From the NCBI GenBank assembly GCA_965178125.1, contig OZ237755.1, positions 124,001 through 188,000 of the forward strand: a stretch of 64,000 nt of DNA, given 5' to 3'. The notes beneath the pieces were generated by a model. It did no database searches, was not told the DNA's origin, and saw nothing but the letters and a program-made list of their open reading frames with translations. Origin of the DNA: Bilabrum cf. latius. Taxonomy: Eukaryota; Bigyra: Bicosoecida; Bigyra; Bicosoecida. Below, in pieces: positions 48,901-59,334 of the stretch; position 1 is the first letter of the stretch, and each line of letters starts with the position of its first letter. Made by a program: the position numbers and the translations under genes.

Positions 48901-50868
48901 CCCGCCAGCCCCCTCCAGCACGGTGCCGTCCTCAGCCAGCCACCCGGCAGCGCGTCCCCTAGGCTTGTAGCGGAGAGTGGAGACTACCTGGCCGGTAGCA
49001 GCAGAGGCCAGCCATACCGCTCGCTGGGGCCTGGCTGCAAGGATTCCCGCCTGTGCTTGCCTCGCTGCAGCGGACCCTGACGAAGTGCCAGCAGCGGCGC
49101 TGGCCTGCGCTGCGGCTGCCCTATGCGAGTCGCTGTCGCTGCCCTGAGTGGTCGCGATGGTCGCAGCCAATGCAGCCTCTGCTTCTGGGGGTGCGAAGCA
49201 CGCGCCTGCCACCACGTTGCGCGGGCGCTTCCCGACCGGCACCGGCTTCACCTAAGCCGCAAGGCTCAAACCACCGGCACTCCTGCTCTCCTGCTCGCTA
49301 CCTGCACCTTCTGTGCCACTGCCAGCCCCAGTCCTGCCAGTCAGTGACGCAAACATACCGACAACGGCTCCCGCCGCGCTAGATGACCGCCTCAGACCCG
49401 CGCCCTAGGCGTCCTTGCCAGCGCCCTACGACCCCGAGTCAGTGGGGGCGGGCCTGCCCAGCTGCACCCTGAGCACCACGGTCCTGGCAGCAGTAGACAC
49501 AAGCACAGCCACGCGCTGGGGCCGTCTCCGGAGAGCGGACGAGCGTGCCTGTGCAGGCGTCACGCTCATGCGTCCAGACGGACCTGGTGCAGGTGCTGGA
49601 GCCAGCGTGCCTGCCTCGCTCCCGGCCCGAGAGGACCGTGAGGAGGAGGGTCCTGCGCTGCGGTCTGCTGCTTGATCTTTGCCTGATCCAGTGGTATCCA
49701 GCATGGCCGCTAGGTGGGCCGTCTGCGCGCCCAAAAAGGGAAGCACTGCCTGCGATACCGTGCCCTTGCGCATCATGCTGGACTCGGAAGCTACCACGCG
49801 CCGGCGATGCCAGGCCTGCAGCTGCACCACGGAGGCCTGAGACTCGTCCTGGTACAGCACCCGAGACGCTGCCCTCCCCATGGGCTGCACGGGGGGCGGC
49901 GGACCCCCGGGGGCACCTGCGGGTGCCAGAGGCCCGTCTGCAAGCCTGCCTCCTCCTGCGCCCCCTGCTGCTGCACCGCTCCCGGGGCCCGCAGTGGGGC
50001 CCGAGCCCGCGCCCGCTGCCTCTGGACCCGACACACTGCCGCTGACAAGCCTAGAAAAACCGGAAGCGAGCGCCGAGAAACCGGCAGCGGCGCCTTTCAC
50101 TGCCTGGGCTGCTGCTTGGGATGCCGCGCCGGAGGCGCCAGCTTCAGGCGGCACTTCCTCCAGTGCTGACAGGTCGCTGGCGCACACGCGTCCAGTGGCA
50201 TCCCCAGAAAATACGGCGTCGGAATTAGGGCTCCACTCGAGAGTGCGCACCACCGCGCCCTGCGAAGACGAGCGGAGGAAGGTCGGGATCGGCAACAGCA
50301 TGCCACGGGAAAGATATAGAAGGGGCTGCGCCGCAAATAGAGCCGGCCGACCACCTTACTCTGTGTCTGGCGCATTCTACTACCGAATAATCTCCACAAA
50401 TGGACATATGCTGACGTGACGGAATCGCAACGACGTACACGCCGCCTTGGCCGTCAGACGCAGCGACCATGAGCTCATTCGGGGCAAGCGATACCGCTCT
50501 GATCCCTTCCTTGGATCCTAGTACATGAATTGTGCAGCGTAATTTCACTCCAGACGAAACACTTGGTGTCGCCTGGCTGGGCACAGCCTGCTTGGCCTGC
50601 GACACAGCAACAGCAGCTGCTGCGCAGTCCATTCTGTCGTAAACGAATATCATACCTGATGTGCTTCTGCGACATATAGATAGAATACTTATGCTTGCCG
50701 AGAGGCTTATTATGCTACAGTGAGTTGCTAGCAGGAATCGAGACCCAAGGATCAGGTATCTTACCCGCAAACAAGCAAGCTGGGACCGGCATCAAGGCAT
50801 GTCACAATGGCAGTTCCAGCGTGCACAGGTAGTTCCTATCTGAATAAACACGATTCAGGGATTGCCAT
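36979..50868 (-). CDS. Giant propeller protein with a 30-copy IQ-like repeat array, about 4585 aa
   Basis: Exons 50868-50765, 50666-50360 and 50325-36979; introns of 98 nt (GTAAGA) and 34 nt (GTAAGG). The sum is 4586 codons ending TAA 36979-36981, with 21 TAGs. The N-terminus has WD40-like strands (IVTCLDAGPSLLVCG, GIRAVSLAPNELMVAASDG, VVRTLEWSPNSDAVFSGDA), recalling the propellers of HPS5 and TECPR2, but this is only a resemblance. Acidic Asp/Ser stretches follow. Then come about 30 copies of a 38-residue unit containing VQRVSRGMLARRR, which fits an IQ motif (IQxxxRGxxxR), the usual calmodulin or myosin-light-chain site. A degenerate IQ-like segment, 13 copies of KAEQEAREQARV and a 1900-residue Ala/Arg/Gly-rich C-terminal part complete it. 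I do not recognise the C-terminal part. Exon 3 is secure by frame; the 34-nt intron is less so. Confidence 0.75.
43168..43635 (-). repeat. 36-bp tandem repeat, 13 copies, encoding a charged helix
   Basis: Each unit encodes KAEQEAREQARV or a near variant (V, L or CL at the end). Thirteen exact periods of 36 bp fill 468 bp. Copies differ at one or two bases, chiefly CACACGG against CAGACGG. It probably forms a long single alpha-helix or coiled coil in the giant minus-strand protein. Confidence 0.9.
44343..47823 (-). repeat. 114-bp tandem repeat, about 30.5 copies, encoding IQ-like motifs
   Basis: The units are nearly identical and each encodes 38 residues with the IQ-like core VQRVSRGMLARRR and an Ala/Glu/Lys helix. 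Rare variants mark sub-structure. Ala-to-Ser (CTTCGAC) occurs near 44577 and 45717, ten units apart. A silent change (TCGCGCTC for TCACGCTC) occurs at 45521, 45749, 45977, 46205, 46889, 47003, 47117 and 47345. Because the unit is a multiple of three without stops, plus-strand frames are open too; these are shadows. Confidence 0.95.
50326..50359 (-). other. Candidate 34-nt intron in the giant IQ-repeat gene
   Basis: Starts GTAAGG and ends GCGCAG on the minus strand. Removal shifts the frame from the WD40-like exon 2 into the 13-kb exon 3 with no stop. Its length is close to that of the better supported 35-nt ALIX intron. Confidence 0.5.
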
Positions 50869-51043
50869 TGCAATGGAATTGCCCGGAAGGGGCGTAGAAT
50901 GGGTGATTCGTCTGTATGCGTGCGTAGGTTCCGCAATTCGCTTGGCGCCGTGCGCGGCGACGCATTGCCTGATGAGGCTCGAGGCCGGGCAAACAGACAA
51001 TGATAGATCGAGTCGAATGCTGACTTTCATGATATCTATCCAA

Positions 51044-54000
51044 TTACAACGAGGGAGGTGCACCCCCTCTGGTAAGCTGCGCAATCAGCGCAGCGGTGCG
51101 CGGCGAGGCATCCTGCGGCACGCCACCTGCCTGTTGCCCCGGCGGGGGCACGTAGATGGGGGGAGGGGCATTGGGGGCACCCGCCGAAGCACCCGGCGCC
51201 GGTGCCGGTGCCGGTGCGGGTGCAGGTGCCGGTGCAGGTGCCGGTGCGGGTGCGGGTGCGGGTGCACCAAAGAAAGCGCTGAACATGCTGGGGGCCGGTG
51301 CTGGGGCCGGGGCCGGGGCTGGTGCAGGTGCAGGTGCAGGTGCAGGTGCAGGCGCAGGTGCAGATTGGGTCGCAGGCGCCGCGGCGGCCTGCTTGTCCTG
51401 CTGCTACAGCTGCGCGATGAGAGCAGCAGTCCGGGGGGAAACGTCGCCTCCCCCCGACCCTGAGCCGGAACCCCCACTAGACCTATGCTGCTGGTAGCCG
51501 GGCGGGGGCGCGTGCACAGACAAGCCCGGTGACGACCCCGAGGCTGCGGGCGGAGCCGCGCTGGGGTATGTGGCACCAAACCCCGCGGCTCCGCCTGCTG
51601 CTGCCACCCCGCTCCCCCCGCCCGGTCCTGCCACCCCAGACCCGGGTGCCCCTGCCCCTGCCCCTGCCCCAGCACTCCCCTAAGGCCCCGAGGGCCCAGC
51701 TCCCATCTGCAGGATCTGCTCCCTGCGCTCGATGTCCCGCGAGTACTTGAAATCCGCCGCGCCCCGCCGCAGCCTCTCGGCCTGCTGCCTCACATCCGAG
51801 TAGAAGGTTTGCCCGTCCCGCACCACGGACCGCAGCTTCTCGAAGCGGTCCACGCCTTCCGCCAGCCGCTGCAACGCCTCTCCTCGCGCTCGCGTCCTGG
51901 CGTCCGTGGCTCGCAGCTCGTCGTACCTCTTTGCCAGCGCCTCTATCCTCTCCAGCATGCCGCCGTGGGCCCGCATGCTGGCTTGCAGCGCCCTGCGTTG
52001 GGGCTCCCTTGCCTCCGAGAGCTCCAGCATGGCACGGTCCTTGGCCTCCTCGCCCAAAGAGCCGCCCACCGCCTTGCCAAGCATGATGGTCGTGGCTTTG
52101 CTCTTGGGACACTTGCGGTACACGTCGTCAACGAGCTGCTCCCACTTGCCCTGCACCGCCGACAGCTCCTTGAGCGCCTCCTTGAGCTGCTCCCGCTCCG
52201 CTGCTCCCCCGGCCCCGCCCGTGGGTGCGGACGGCACCTCGGCGGACACCTCGGCGCGACTCCTGCACAGCCCCACGATCTCGGGCCGCAGCCGCTGCAG
52301 CTCCCGCTGCACCTGCGCATCGTTCCCGGCGGCTTGACGCAGGAACCCCCTCAGCCGGTCCACCTCGGCTGCCATGGGCGCCCCCACCTCAGCGGGGGCC
52401 GCGCACCTCCACCTGGGCCCGAACTGCTTGGCCAGCGTGTCGTGGTCCCGCCGGTCCGCCTCGAGGCTCTCCACCGCCCCCTCGATGTCACGACCCGCCT
52501 GTGAGCCCTTCTCATGGCTCTCCCGCAGAAGGCGGTCCAGCTCCTCGGCGCCCCCCTGGATGCGGACCCCTTCCACGCGCCTCCAAAGGTCGTCAGGGAT
52601 GCCCTCCGTCTGCTCGGCCGCGTCGATGGACCCAGGCAGCCCCAGCTCCTGCAGCTTGTCCTGCGCACGCTGCAGCTCCGTCGCGGTCTCCTCCTTAAGC
52701 CTCTTGACCTCCTGCTTCACGGCCTCCTCGTGCTCGTCCACAGCAGCGGCCACCAGGCGCGGCACCAGGGAACCAAAGATGTCTCGGATCTCGGGGGCAC
52801 CCCCCTCCCCCGCTGATGCCCCGGAGGACGCCCCGGAAGCGGCCTCCCCATCGGTGGAAGGCGGACCCACTGCATCGGCCGCAAAGGGGCGCCCGGTCAC
52901 GGGATGGTTGCCCTCTCCCCGCAGCATCGCGTCGATCTTGTCGGGCGCCGTGGGCCGGGCCATGATAGTGGCCGCGACGGGAGGGGTGGCATCGAAGGAG
53001 GGCACCACCTCCATGTACACGTCCACGTTCTTCCTGTGGATGGCAGCCCTCAGCTCCTGCGCCTAGGCCTTGAGCGCCGCCAGCCCGGAGTCGTCGAACT
53101 TCTCCCGCCCCTTCTTCTCGGTTTCCTCCGCCAGCCGCTGGGCAAACCCGATGATCTGCAGGCACCTGTCCAGCACCGCGAGCGCGGCACCGAATCCCTT
53201 GAGCACCTCTGGGTTCTTGGCGTTCTCGTGGATGCCTTGGGCGTGCCGGAACAGGGCGCCCGCCTGGAACGAGGTCTCCTGAAACTTGAGGTACTCGGTC
53301 CACGGATAATCCCTGCTGATTTCGGACATGTCCTCCTTGCGCATGCACGCGGCCGCCTGCCCGTACAGGTTGCCTGCACCCATGGCCAGCTGAGCAAGCT
53401 TCTGCTGCGGCATGTTGTTCTTGAAGGCCATCTGGTAGAAGCAGGCCTGCGCTTGCGCCTGCATGAGGAGAGAGAGCAGCTGCAGCCCCTCCGGGGTCAT
53501 GTCCACCGTGGGCCGGCCCGTGAACTTGTTGGAGATCTGGGTGCGCAGGTAGCTGAACAGGCCCGAGGCGAGCATCATGTGCTTGGCGCAGTTCTTGATC
53601 CCATCGTTGGAGCTCCTGTCCGTGCGGATGCCCCTCACGGACTCGAGGGCCCCCAGGTTGAAAAGGATGCACGCCGTCTCGTACGTCCAAGAGTACTCGG
53701 CGTAGCTGCGGGACGGCAGGAACGCGTCTGTCCACTGAAACTTTATGCGCAGGCCGCCCGAAGACGTGACCGGTAGCTTTTCTTTGCACAAATATATCTG
53801 CTGCAAATACCTGCGGGACGATCGAACAGCGAGGTGTTTGAAAGGACCTGGGTGGGCAAGCCGCAGCACGACGTGCGTTGAACAGTGTCAGATAACGATG
53901 GGCTCGGCGAGGGCACTATCCACCCGTTTGCGATTCCAATAAAAAGCTAGATGGGGCGTACAGGCACAGTTCTGCGCACTCACCCGATCAGGGTAGATCT

Positions 54001-54356
54001 TGTCGCCTGGTTGGCCTCAACCGCCTGGGCAACGCGCTCTCGCAGCGCCTAGAACTCTGCCCGCGCCTCAGCCTACTTCTGCGCTTCTTCCTGCGATTCC
54101 AGAAATCGTACAAAGTCTTCATCACAAGGGTGCGACGTCGCTTTTGCACGTGTGGCGAAGAGGGATCGGCGTCGCAAACCCGCATCGCTTCCAGCATCAC
54201 GCTAGAGACGCCAGCAGAATTGGCGCCATACCTCACAGGGCTATACGCAGAATAAATGTAATTATATATCGGTGTGGACACATCGGTGTTCCATGTTCGC
54301 TTCATTCCAATGCCGATCATCCCGCTGGATGTCTGCTAGCTCTGTCCTTGTCCCAT
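51044..54356 (-). CDS. ALIX/Bro1-domain ESCRT-associated protein
   Basis: Exons 54356-54237, 54201-53984 and 53810-51044; introns of 35 nt (GTGAGG ... TCTAG) and 173 nt (GTGAGT ... CGCAG). 1034 aa, stop TAA; six TAGs: one in exon 1, two in exon 2, and three at 53063, 51680 and 51404. Bro1 proteins bind ESCRT-III (CHMP4) and act in endosomal sorting, membrane repair and abscission. The Bro1 domain occupies roughly residues 20-390: TPIYNYIYSAY, then IKFQWTDAF, ACILFNLGALES and AQAQACFYQMAF. A coiled V-like domain of about 400 residues follows. The tail is Pro/Ala/Gly-rich with (AP)n runs and two copies of SPRTAALIAQL. The start is the first ATG of the frame. Only the spliced, TAG-sense reading joins NYIYSAY to LIGYLQQIYL with the spacing of the family. 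Confidence 0.9.
54202..54236 (-). other. 35-nt intron in ALIX
   Basis: GTGAGG at the donor (the same six bases as the ALG6 donor) and GTCTCTAG at the acceptor. It restores the frame between the first Bro1 helix and the next exon, whose own frame is fixed by the phase-2 splice to the main exon. Confidence 0.65.
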
Positions 54357-54604
54357 GATTAGCTGCCTTATTCCAATCTAGCCTTGCTTTTTATTGTTAT
54401 TGGTAAGCTTTCAAGCGCTGCAAGCACTGAGTACGAACAGGGACGCGCGGTTTGTGCTGCTGTGGCGCTTACAAGTGCGGTTTCTTCGATCTGTCGCGGA
54501 AAGCTCTTCAGTTTGGTTTAGCAAAGTATACGTTACAACAAGCAAGCTTGGGCGCTGCGCGGTCTGTGATCGCGAACGGAAGCTTCATTTGTCCGACACT
54601 GATC

Positions 54605-55025
54605 ATGGCTACCAGCTAGGTATCCCCAATGATGTCTCCTAAAATGGAGATGCTGATTGGGCAGTCTGTAGGCACCCCGGCCATGCTGTCAATGCGCCGG
54701 GAGGCAATGGCGATGGAGTATGCGTAGGTTCAGGAGAGGTGAGCCAAAGGAGTCTAGTTTTGTCGTTTCCCTGGCGTGGAATCAATTTTATTCTAGAATG
54801 AGAAATGACTAGAATTATGTTGAGAGCCATCATTCACTGCGCTAGTGACGCAGGTTCCGCCGACGAGAAGTGAGGCCCCTGATGAGGACACAGTACAGGC
54901 GTGTCGATGAGAAGCAGTACGCCCCCCAGAGGTTTATGGACTCATTCATCGTTGGGAAGCAAATGAGTGGGCTGTACGAGAAGGTCACTCAGTAGAGGCA
55001 AGCTTCGGGCCGCACCGTATTCTGA
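54605..55025 (+). CDS. Two-exon gene for a 101-aa basic protein, unknown function
   Basis: Exons 54605-54738 and 54854-55025 with a 115-nt intron (GTGAGC ... GCAG, phase 2), stop TGA 55023-55025. TAGs at 54617, 54724 and 54993. The product is Met-rich at the start (MATS, then VSPMMSPKMEMLIG), then strongly basic and helical (MRREAMAMEYA, RFRRREVRPLMRTQYRRVDE), ending FMDSFIVGKQMSGLYEKVTQ and a short tail. No signal or transmembrane segment is seen. The spliced junction reads in frame without stops on both sides. It is divergent from ALIX (248 bp between starts) and convergent with the sialidase-like gene. I do not know the family; a small organellar or complex-associated subunit is conceivable. 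Confidence rests on intron consensus and frame, not homology. Confidence 0.5.
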
Positions 55026-55206
55026 TTTGCTGCGAGCCGCTGTTCATGCTGAAATTCTTTGATTGACCATACTACGTTTACTAGATACAGACCACTTAGC
55101 CTGCCCATACATGTTTTCAAGCCAGCATGTGCCCTCGTGGCTGAAGCGTCCGTTGGCTCGAGGGCGCATTCGAATGATGTCAACGGCGCACGGCCTCGCG
55201 GCGACA

Positions 55207-56706
55207 TCAAGCCTGGGTATAGAATAAGTCTGCTCGCATGGAGAACAGGTACCTCTCGTTGCCATGGGCCGGCTGCTTGTTGTAGGTCAGCAGCACGGAC
55301 GCGTCCGGCACCCGTCCGTCGGTCTTGCTGCTCTCTGGCGGCACCGGGATGATCGACGTGTAGCTCATCGTCTCGCGGGGGGAGAAAGTCGTCGAGTTCA
55401 CGTTGGGGGTAAACCGAAGAGTCTCGTTGCTCTCGCCCCTGTTGTGCCAGTAGGACAGCGAAAACTCCTCGAACGCATCCAGCCCCGACCCCGACCCCGC
55501 CGCCGCCCCTGCCCCTGCTTGTGCACCCCCCTCCTCCCCCCCCTCCTCCCCCCCCCCCCCCTCCTCCTCCTCCTGCTAGTAGTAGGGCCCGCTGCCAGCC
55601 GCCCGGAGCAGCGCGGTGCCACTCCAGTCCACCCACAGCAGCACGTCAGACGTCCCGTGATCCCGCATGCGTCCCCCGGACAGCAGCATGGGAGCAGCAG
55701 GCGGGGCTCCGCTCCCTCCAGCGGCTACACCTCGACCTCCCGCGCGCGCTGCTGGCACCGGTGGGGCGGCGGGCAGCAGCCGCGGCCGCGCGCACCCGAG
55801 CCCTTCCAGCACCCTTGGCTTGCTCCACGTGTGCCCCCTGTCCGTCGACACCACCACCCGGTAGTCTCGGTAGGGGTGCGTCTGCGGGCCGTCCCCCGCG
55901 TCCCATCGGATGACCATCGCGATGGCGGGGTCGGCCTGGGGGGCGGCGCCGCGCAGCCCGGTTCCGCTTCCGGGCAAGGGGATGAGCGCGAGGTCGTTCT
56001 CGTTGGGTCCCTCCTGCGCGTCTGGGTTGGCGCTGGCGTTGGCCACCACGGCCCTGAAGTGCCACTGCAGGCCACCGTCCGTCGAGCCGAAGGCCAGCAC
56101 AGAGGTGGCCCACTCGCCGTTGCCGCCCCAGAACACGATCACAGACATGACGCACTCCGTCCCCGGGCTGTCGCTGGGCCCGAAGCACACGAGACCCGTG
56201 CCCTGCAGCCGGATGGGACAACCCCCGAAGTGGTGGTCGCACCACACGTCGTGCGGGAGACCGAGCATCGCGGCTCGGGTGCTGTTGTCGCGGGCAAATG
56301 ATACGAACGGTGGGCTGCTGAGCCCCGTCCAGCTCTATGTGTACGTACCATTGAACACATGCTGGTGCTTTGACGCATTTGCGGTGTGCAGAGCATCCCC
56401 ATAGTCGCGAAGCTTGCCTGTGGCGGTCGGGTACAGCCTTGCAGCCCCTTGTTTTGGTACGCCCGGCGGAGCTGGGCTCCACGTAGCCCCCGCGTCTCCT
56501 GATATATACAACTCGCTTTCCCCATCGAGCATAACGGTGCTGGATGCTTGTCCCAGGCCAGCCAGCGCGTGGCCGCGAGCCGCATCCGTGCCCGATCCAA
56601 CGAGAGTCGGCGCGTGGAACACCACCGAACCGGGATTCTATCCCATGGACAGCGGCACATTGGAAGCAATGGCGCAATACGCTGCTAATTTGAGTACGGA
56701 ATTCAT
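55207..56706 (-). CDS. Secreted sialidase-like (BNR/Asp-box) protein
   Basis: 499 codons from ATG 56706 to TGA 55207-55209, with TAGs at 56638, 56335 and 55576. A TGA lies in frame just upstream of the start. The first 20 residues (MNSVLKLAAYCAIASNV) look like a signal peptide. Three Asp-boxes are visible (SGDAGATW, STDGGLQW, STDRGHTW), which mark the six-bladed sialidase propeller. EGPNENDLALIP and the Cys-Ala-Arg-Pro-Arg-Leu segment after the third box match eukaryotic sialidase-like proteins. The FRIP arginine of true sialidases is not evident (VVFHAPTLV occurs where it is expected), so glycosidase activity is uncertain. A Gly/Glu insert from a GGGGAGGAG-type tract lies near 55,520-55,575, right after a TAG. 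Likely secreted or lumenal. Confidence 0.8.
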
Positions 56707-56913
56707 GCTGGGCGCTATGGAACGCGCGACAATCAGCGCGGTTGCACTTCACTGACGAATGCAACTTGAAGCTGCGAGCATGCTGCCAGCCAATCATAAA
56801 ACAAAGAACTCCTGACGCGAAAATACCACGGTATAGGAGCTATGTCTCTTATTGCGTAGCTACTCGGTCCACCAAACAAGCCACTGCCTATCCTGGTTCA
56901 TGACGTGATCCAC

Positions 56914-59205
56914 ATGAGACTTTCTATGGCGAGCTTCAGCGCTGCAGTGCAGCGAGAGCGGGCAGCAGGCCGTAGCGTTGATGTACGAATTGGTGGAAGG
57001 ACAGCATTGCAGACAGCAGCCGATTGCGGGAGCGCGGAGATTGCGCAGGTGCTGCTTGACGTGGGCGGCGCCGGTGCTAATGAAACGGACGCGCAAGGCA
57101 GGCGCACGCCTCTTCATTTCGCCTGCGATGCGCGCTCATCTGAAGTGTGCTGCCTACTCATTGCAGCAGGAGCCAATCCGAATGCGACGGACCGCAGGCA
57201 CTGGTCACCGCTGCATTGTGCCGCTCGCAGGGGCCTGCTAGACGCGGCACTACTGCTGCTCCTGTGTGGCGCGGACGCCGAGGCCCAAGACGAGGGCGGG
57301 CGCACGCCCTTGCACTACGTTTGCATGTTTGCCGCGCCCGCGCAGCCTGCCCTGGCGCAGCTGCTCGTCCGCGGCGCCGGTGCCTCGCCCAGCGCATCGG
57401 ACCACCTGGGCCTCTCGCCGCTGCACCACGCCGCGCAATCCGGGTCAGTTCCGCTGTGCGCGGCGCTGCTGGCCCTGGGAGCAGATCCTCTGGCCCGCAG
57501 CCGCACAGGTTTCACGCCCGCTGACGTGGCTCGCCTCGGCGGACGCACAGCCTTGGCAGATGCGCTGCAGTGCGCTGCAGGCTGGCTCGGCTCGCTGGTG
57601 GAAGAGGTCCGGCGGGGGGATGTGGAGCCCGTGCCCGAGTGCGCAGAAGCGCACCGACTGTGGGTGACCCGGCATCGGAAAGGGGCTGGCACTGGCGTGG
57701 GCCCGGGGATGTCCTCCCGAGCGGCTGGCTCGAGCACGGCGGCGGCAGCGCAGAGGCAGACGCAGACGCAGAGACAGGGCGTGTCGCTGCGGGGAGCTGC
57801 AGGTGGTAAGAATCCGAGTGCAGTGGCAGCAGGTCGGTCCATGCCTCGGCTGCGGCGCGCCGCCGGCCGGATCGGTGTGACGAGTCTTCTGGGCTGCACC
57901 GATGAGTCTGGCCCCCTGAAGGAGGGTGGGGGTGCACTGCATGGTGGAGGCGGGGATGGCCCGCAAACGGACCGCTCTGGTCCCAGTGGTCCTGCCGCCG
58001 CGCCCGCTCGACAGCTCAGGCGGTCTCGTGCTGCACAGGGCTGGCTGGATGCTGCGGCCCAGATGCTCCTGCAGGCCCTAGACGACCCCAGCTCTGACTC
58101 GGAGGACGAGGGCGAGGACAAGGGCGAGGACGGGGGTGAAAACGTGGAGGCAGACGCCTTGGTACAGGCGGGCGAGCTGCAGAGTGGGGCGGGAGGCAGC
58201 ATGCAGTCTCTAGCAATGGGCCAGCCCGAGGGCCGCGGTGGGCATTGGCATGGGCATGGGCATGGGCGTTCGTCCACAACTCAGCCTCTGGCTGGTGCCG
58301 GTGCCGGTGCCGGTGCTGGTGCTCTTCTGTCCTCCTCCCTGGAAGAGACAGCGAGTCTTGGTGTGAGCGAGGGAGCGGCGACCAGCCATAGAGGGCCTGT
58401 CTCCTCTTCATCCTCCTCCGCATCTGGGCATGGGCGCGCGGCAGGGCGCAAGTGCTCGCTGGGGACACACGTGGAAATCGAGGCTGGCGCTGGATAGCAA
58501 GCAGGCCCAGATGCGTAGATCGATGCGGAGACGCATGCGAACTAGGGCGCGCCTGTGGCGGGTGCCGTGCATTAGGGGGATGCGCGGGTCCGTTACCCGC
58601 TCGGTGGTGCTGGTGCCACAAGTGTCGCCAGGGAACTGCAGTCGCGCGCGGCTCCATCCTCGCTGGGCCAAGCCCCCACGCCTCGTCGCCTCGTGGAGCT
58701 GGCGGGCGAGCTGGAGACGGAGCACGGCGCGGGCATGGCGGCCGGCGGCAGCAGCCGCAAGGGCTGCGCACATTGTGTGCCCTGGGGCAAGATGGCGGAT
58801 GCACTCGGGGAGGACGGCAAGGGGCTGGGGCTGGAGGGTGACGAGCGCAAGCTGGCGGTGTGGCGGGGGCGCCTGCCGTCGGCCCTTGAGCTGGACGCGC
58901 TGAGCACCGCGCTGAGGAGGAGAAGGCGGGCAGCAGGGCTTTGGCCGGCGGGGGACAGAGACAACGGGGCGGCAGGGGTGGGGGCCGGTGCTGCCGCGCG
59001 TGGTGTGGGTGCCGGGGGTGCCGTGCAAGCGGCAGCAGGAGCAGGGGCTGCTCGCGCTGCCGAGTCTACCAGCCTGGTGGAAGGCCAGGCACCGGCTTGC
59101 TCGATGTCTGTCAGTTCGATCGGAGCCGATGGGCTGGCCGAGCTCGTGGTCAGGCTGGCGGGCCTGCCGGAGGGTGCGGCTGCGAACGTGTACGGGTTCG
59201 TGTGA
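56914..59205 (+). CDS. Ankyrin-repeat protein with long disordered C-terminus
   Basis: 763 codons from ATG 56914 to TGA 59203-59205, with TAGs clustered at 58495, 58516, 58543 and 58573. Five to six ankyrin repeats fill roughly residues 15-220, with repeat signatures GGRTALQTAADCGS, GRRTPLHFACDARS, HWSPLHCAARRG, GRTPLHYVC, GLSPLHHAAQSG and GFTPADVARLGG. The rest is Gly/Ala/Ser-rich with an acidic patch (DSEDEGEDKGEDGGE) and a His-Gly run (GHWHGHGHG). A few ordered-looking segments near the end (LPSALELDALSTAL) remain unassigned. Ankyrin repeats bind proteins; no enzymatic domain is visible. It is divergent from the sialidase-like gene (207 bp). Beyond the first TAG the frame stays open for another 700 bases, supporting read-through as sense. 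Confidence 0.85.
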
Positions 59206-59334
59206 GACTGCATGTGGGTGAAGTGGCTGGGTGCGTGCTGCGTGTTGCATTTGGGATTAAAAATGGAAACTCTACAACCTGTTCACTCATTCAAGTATAG
59301 TTCCCTCCGCCGATGGTAGCAAGCGGAGTCCGAA

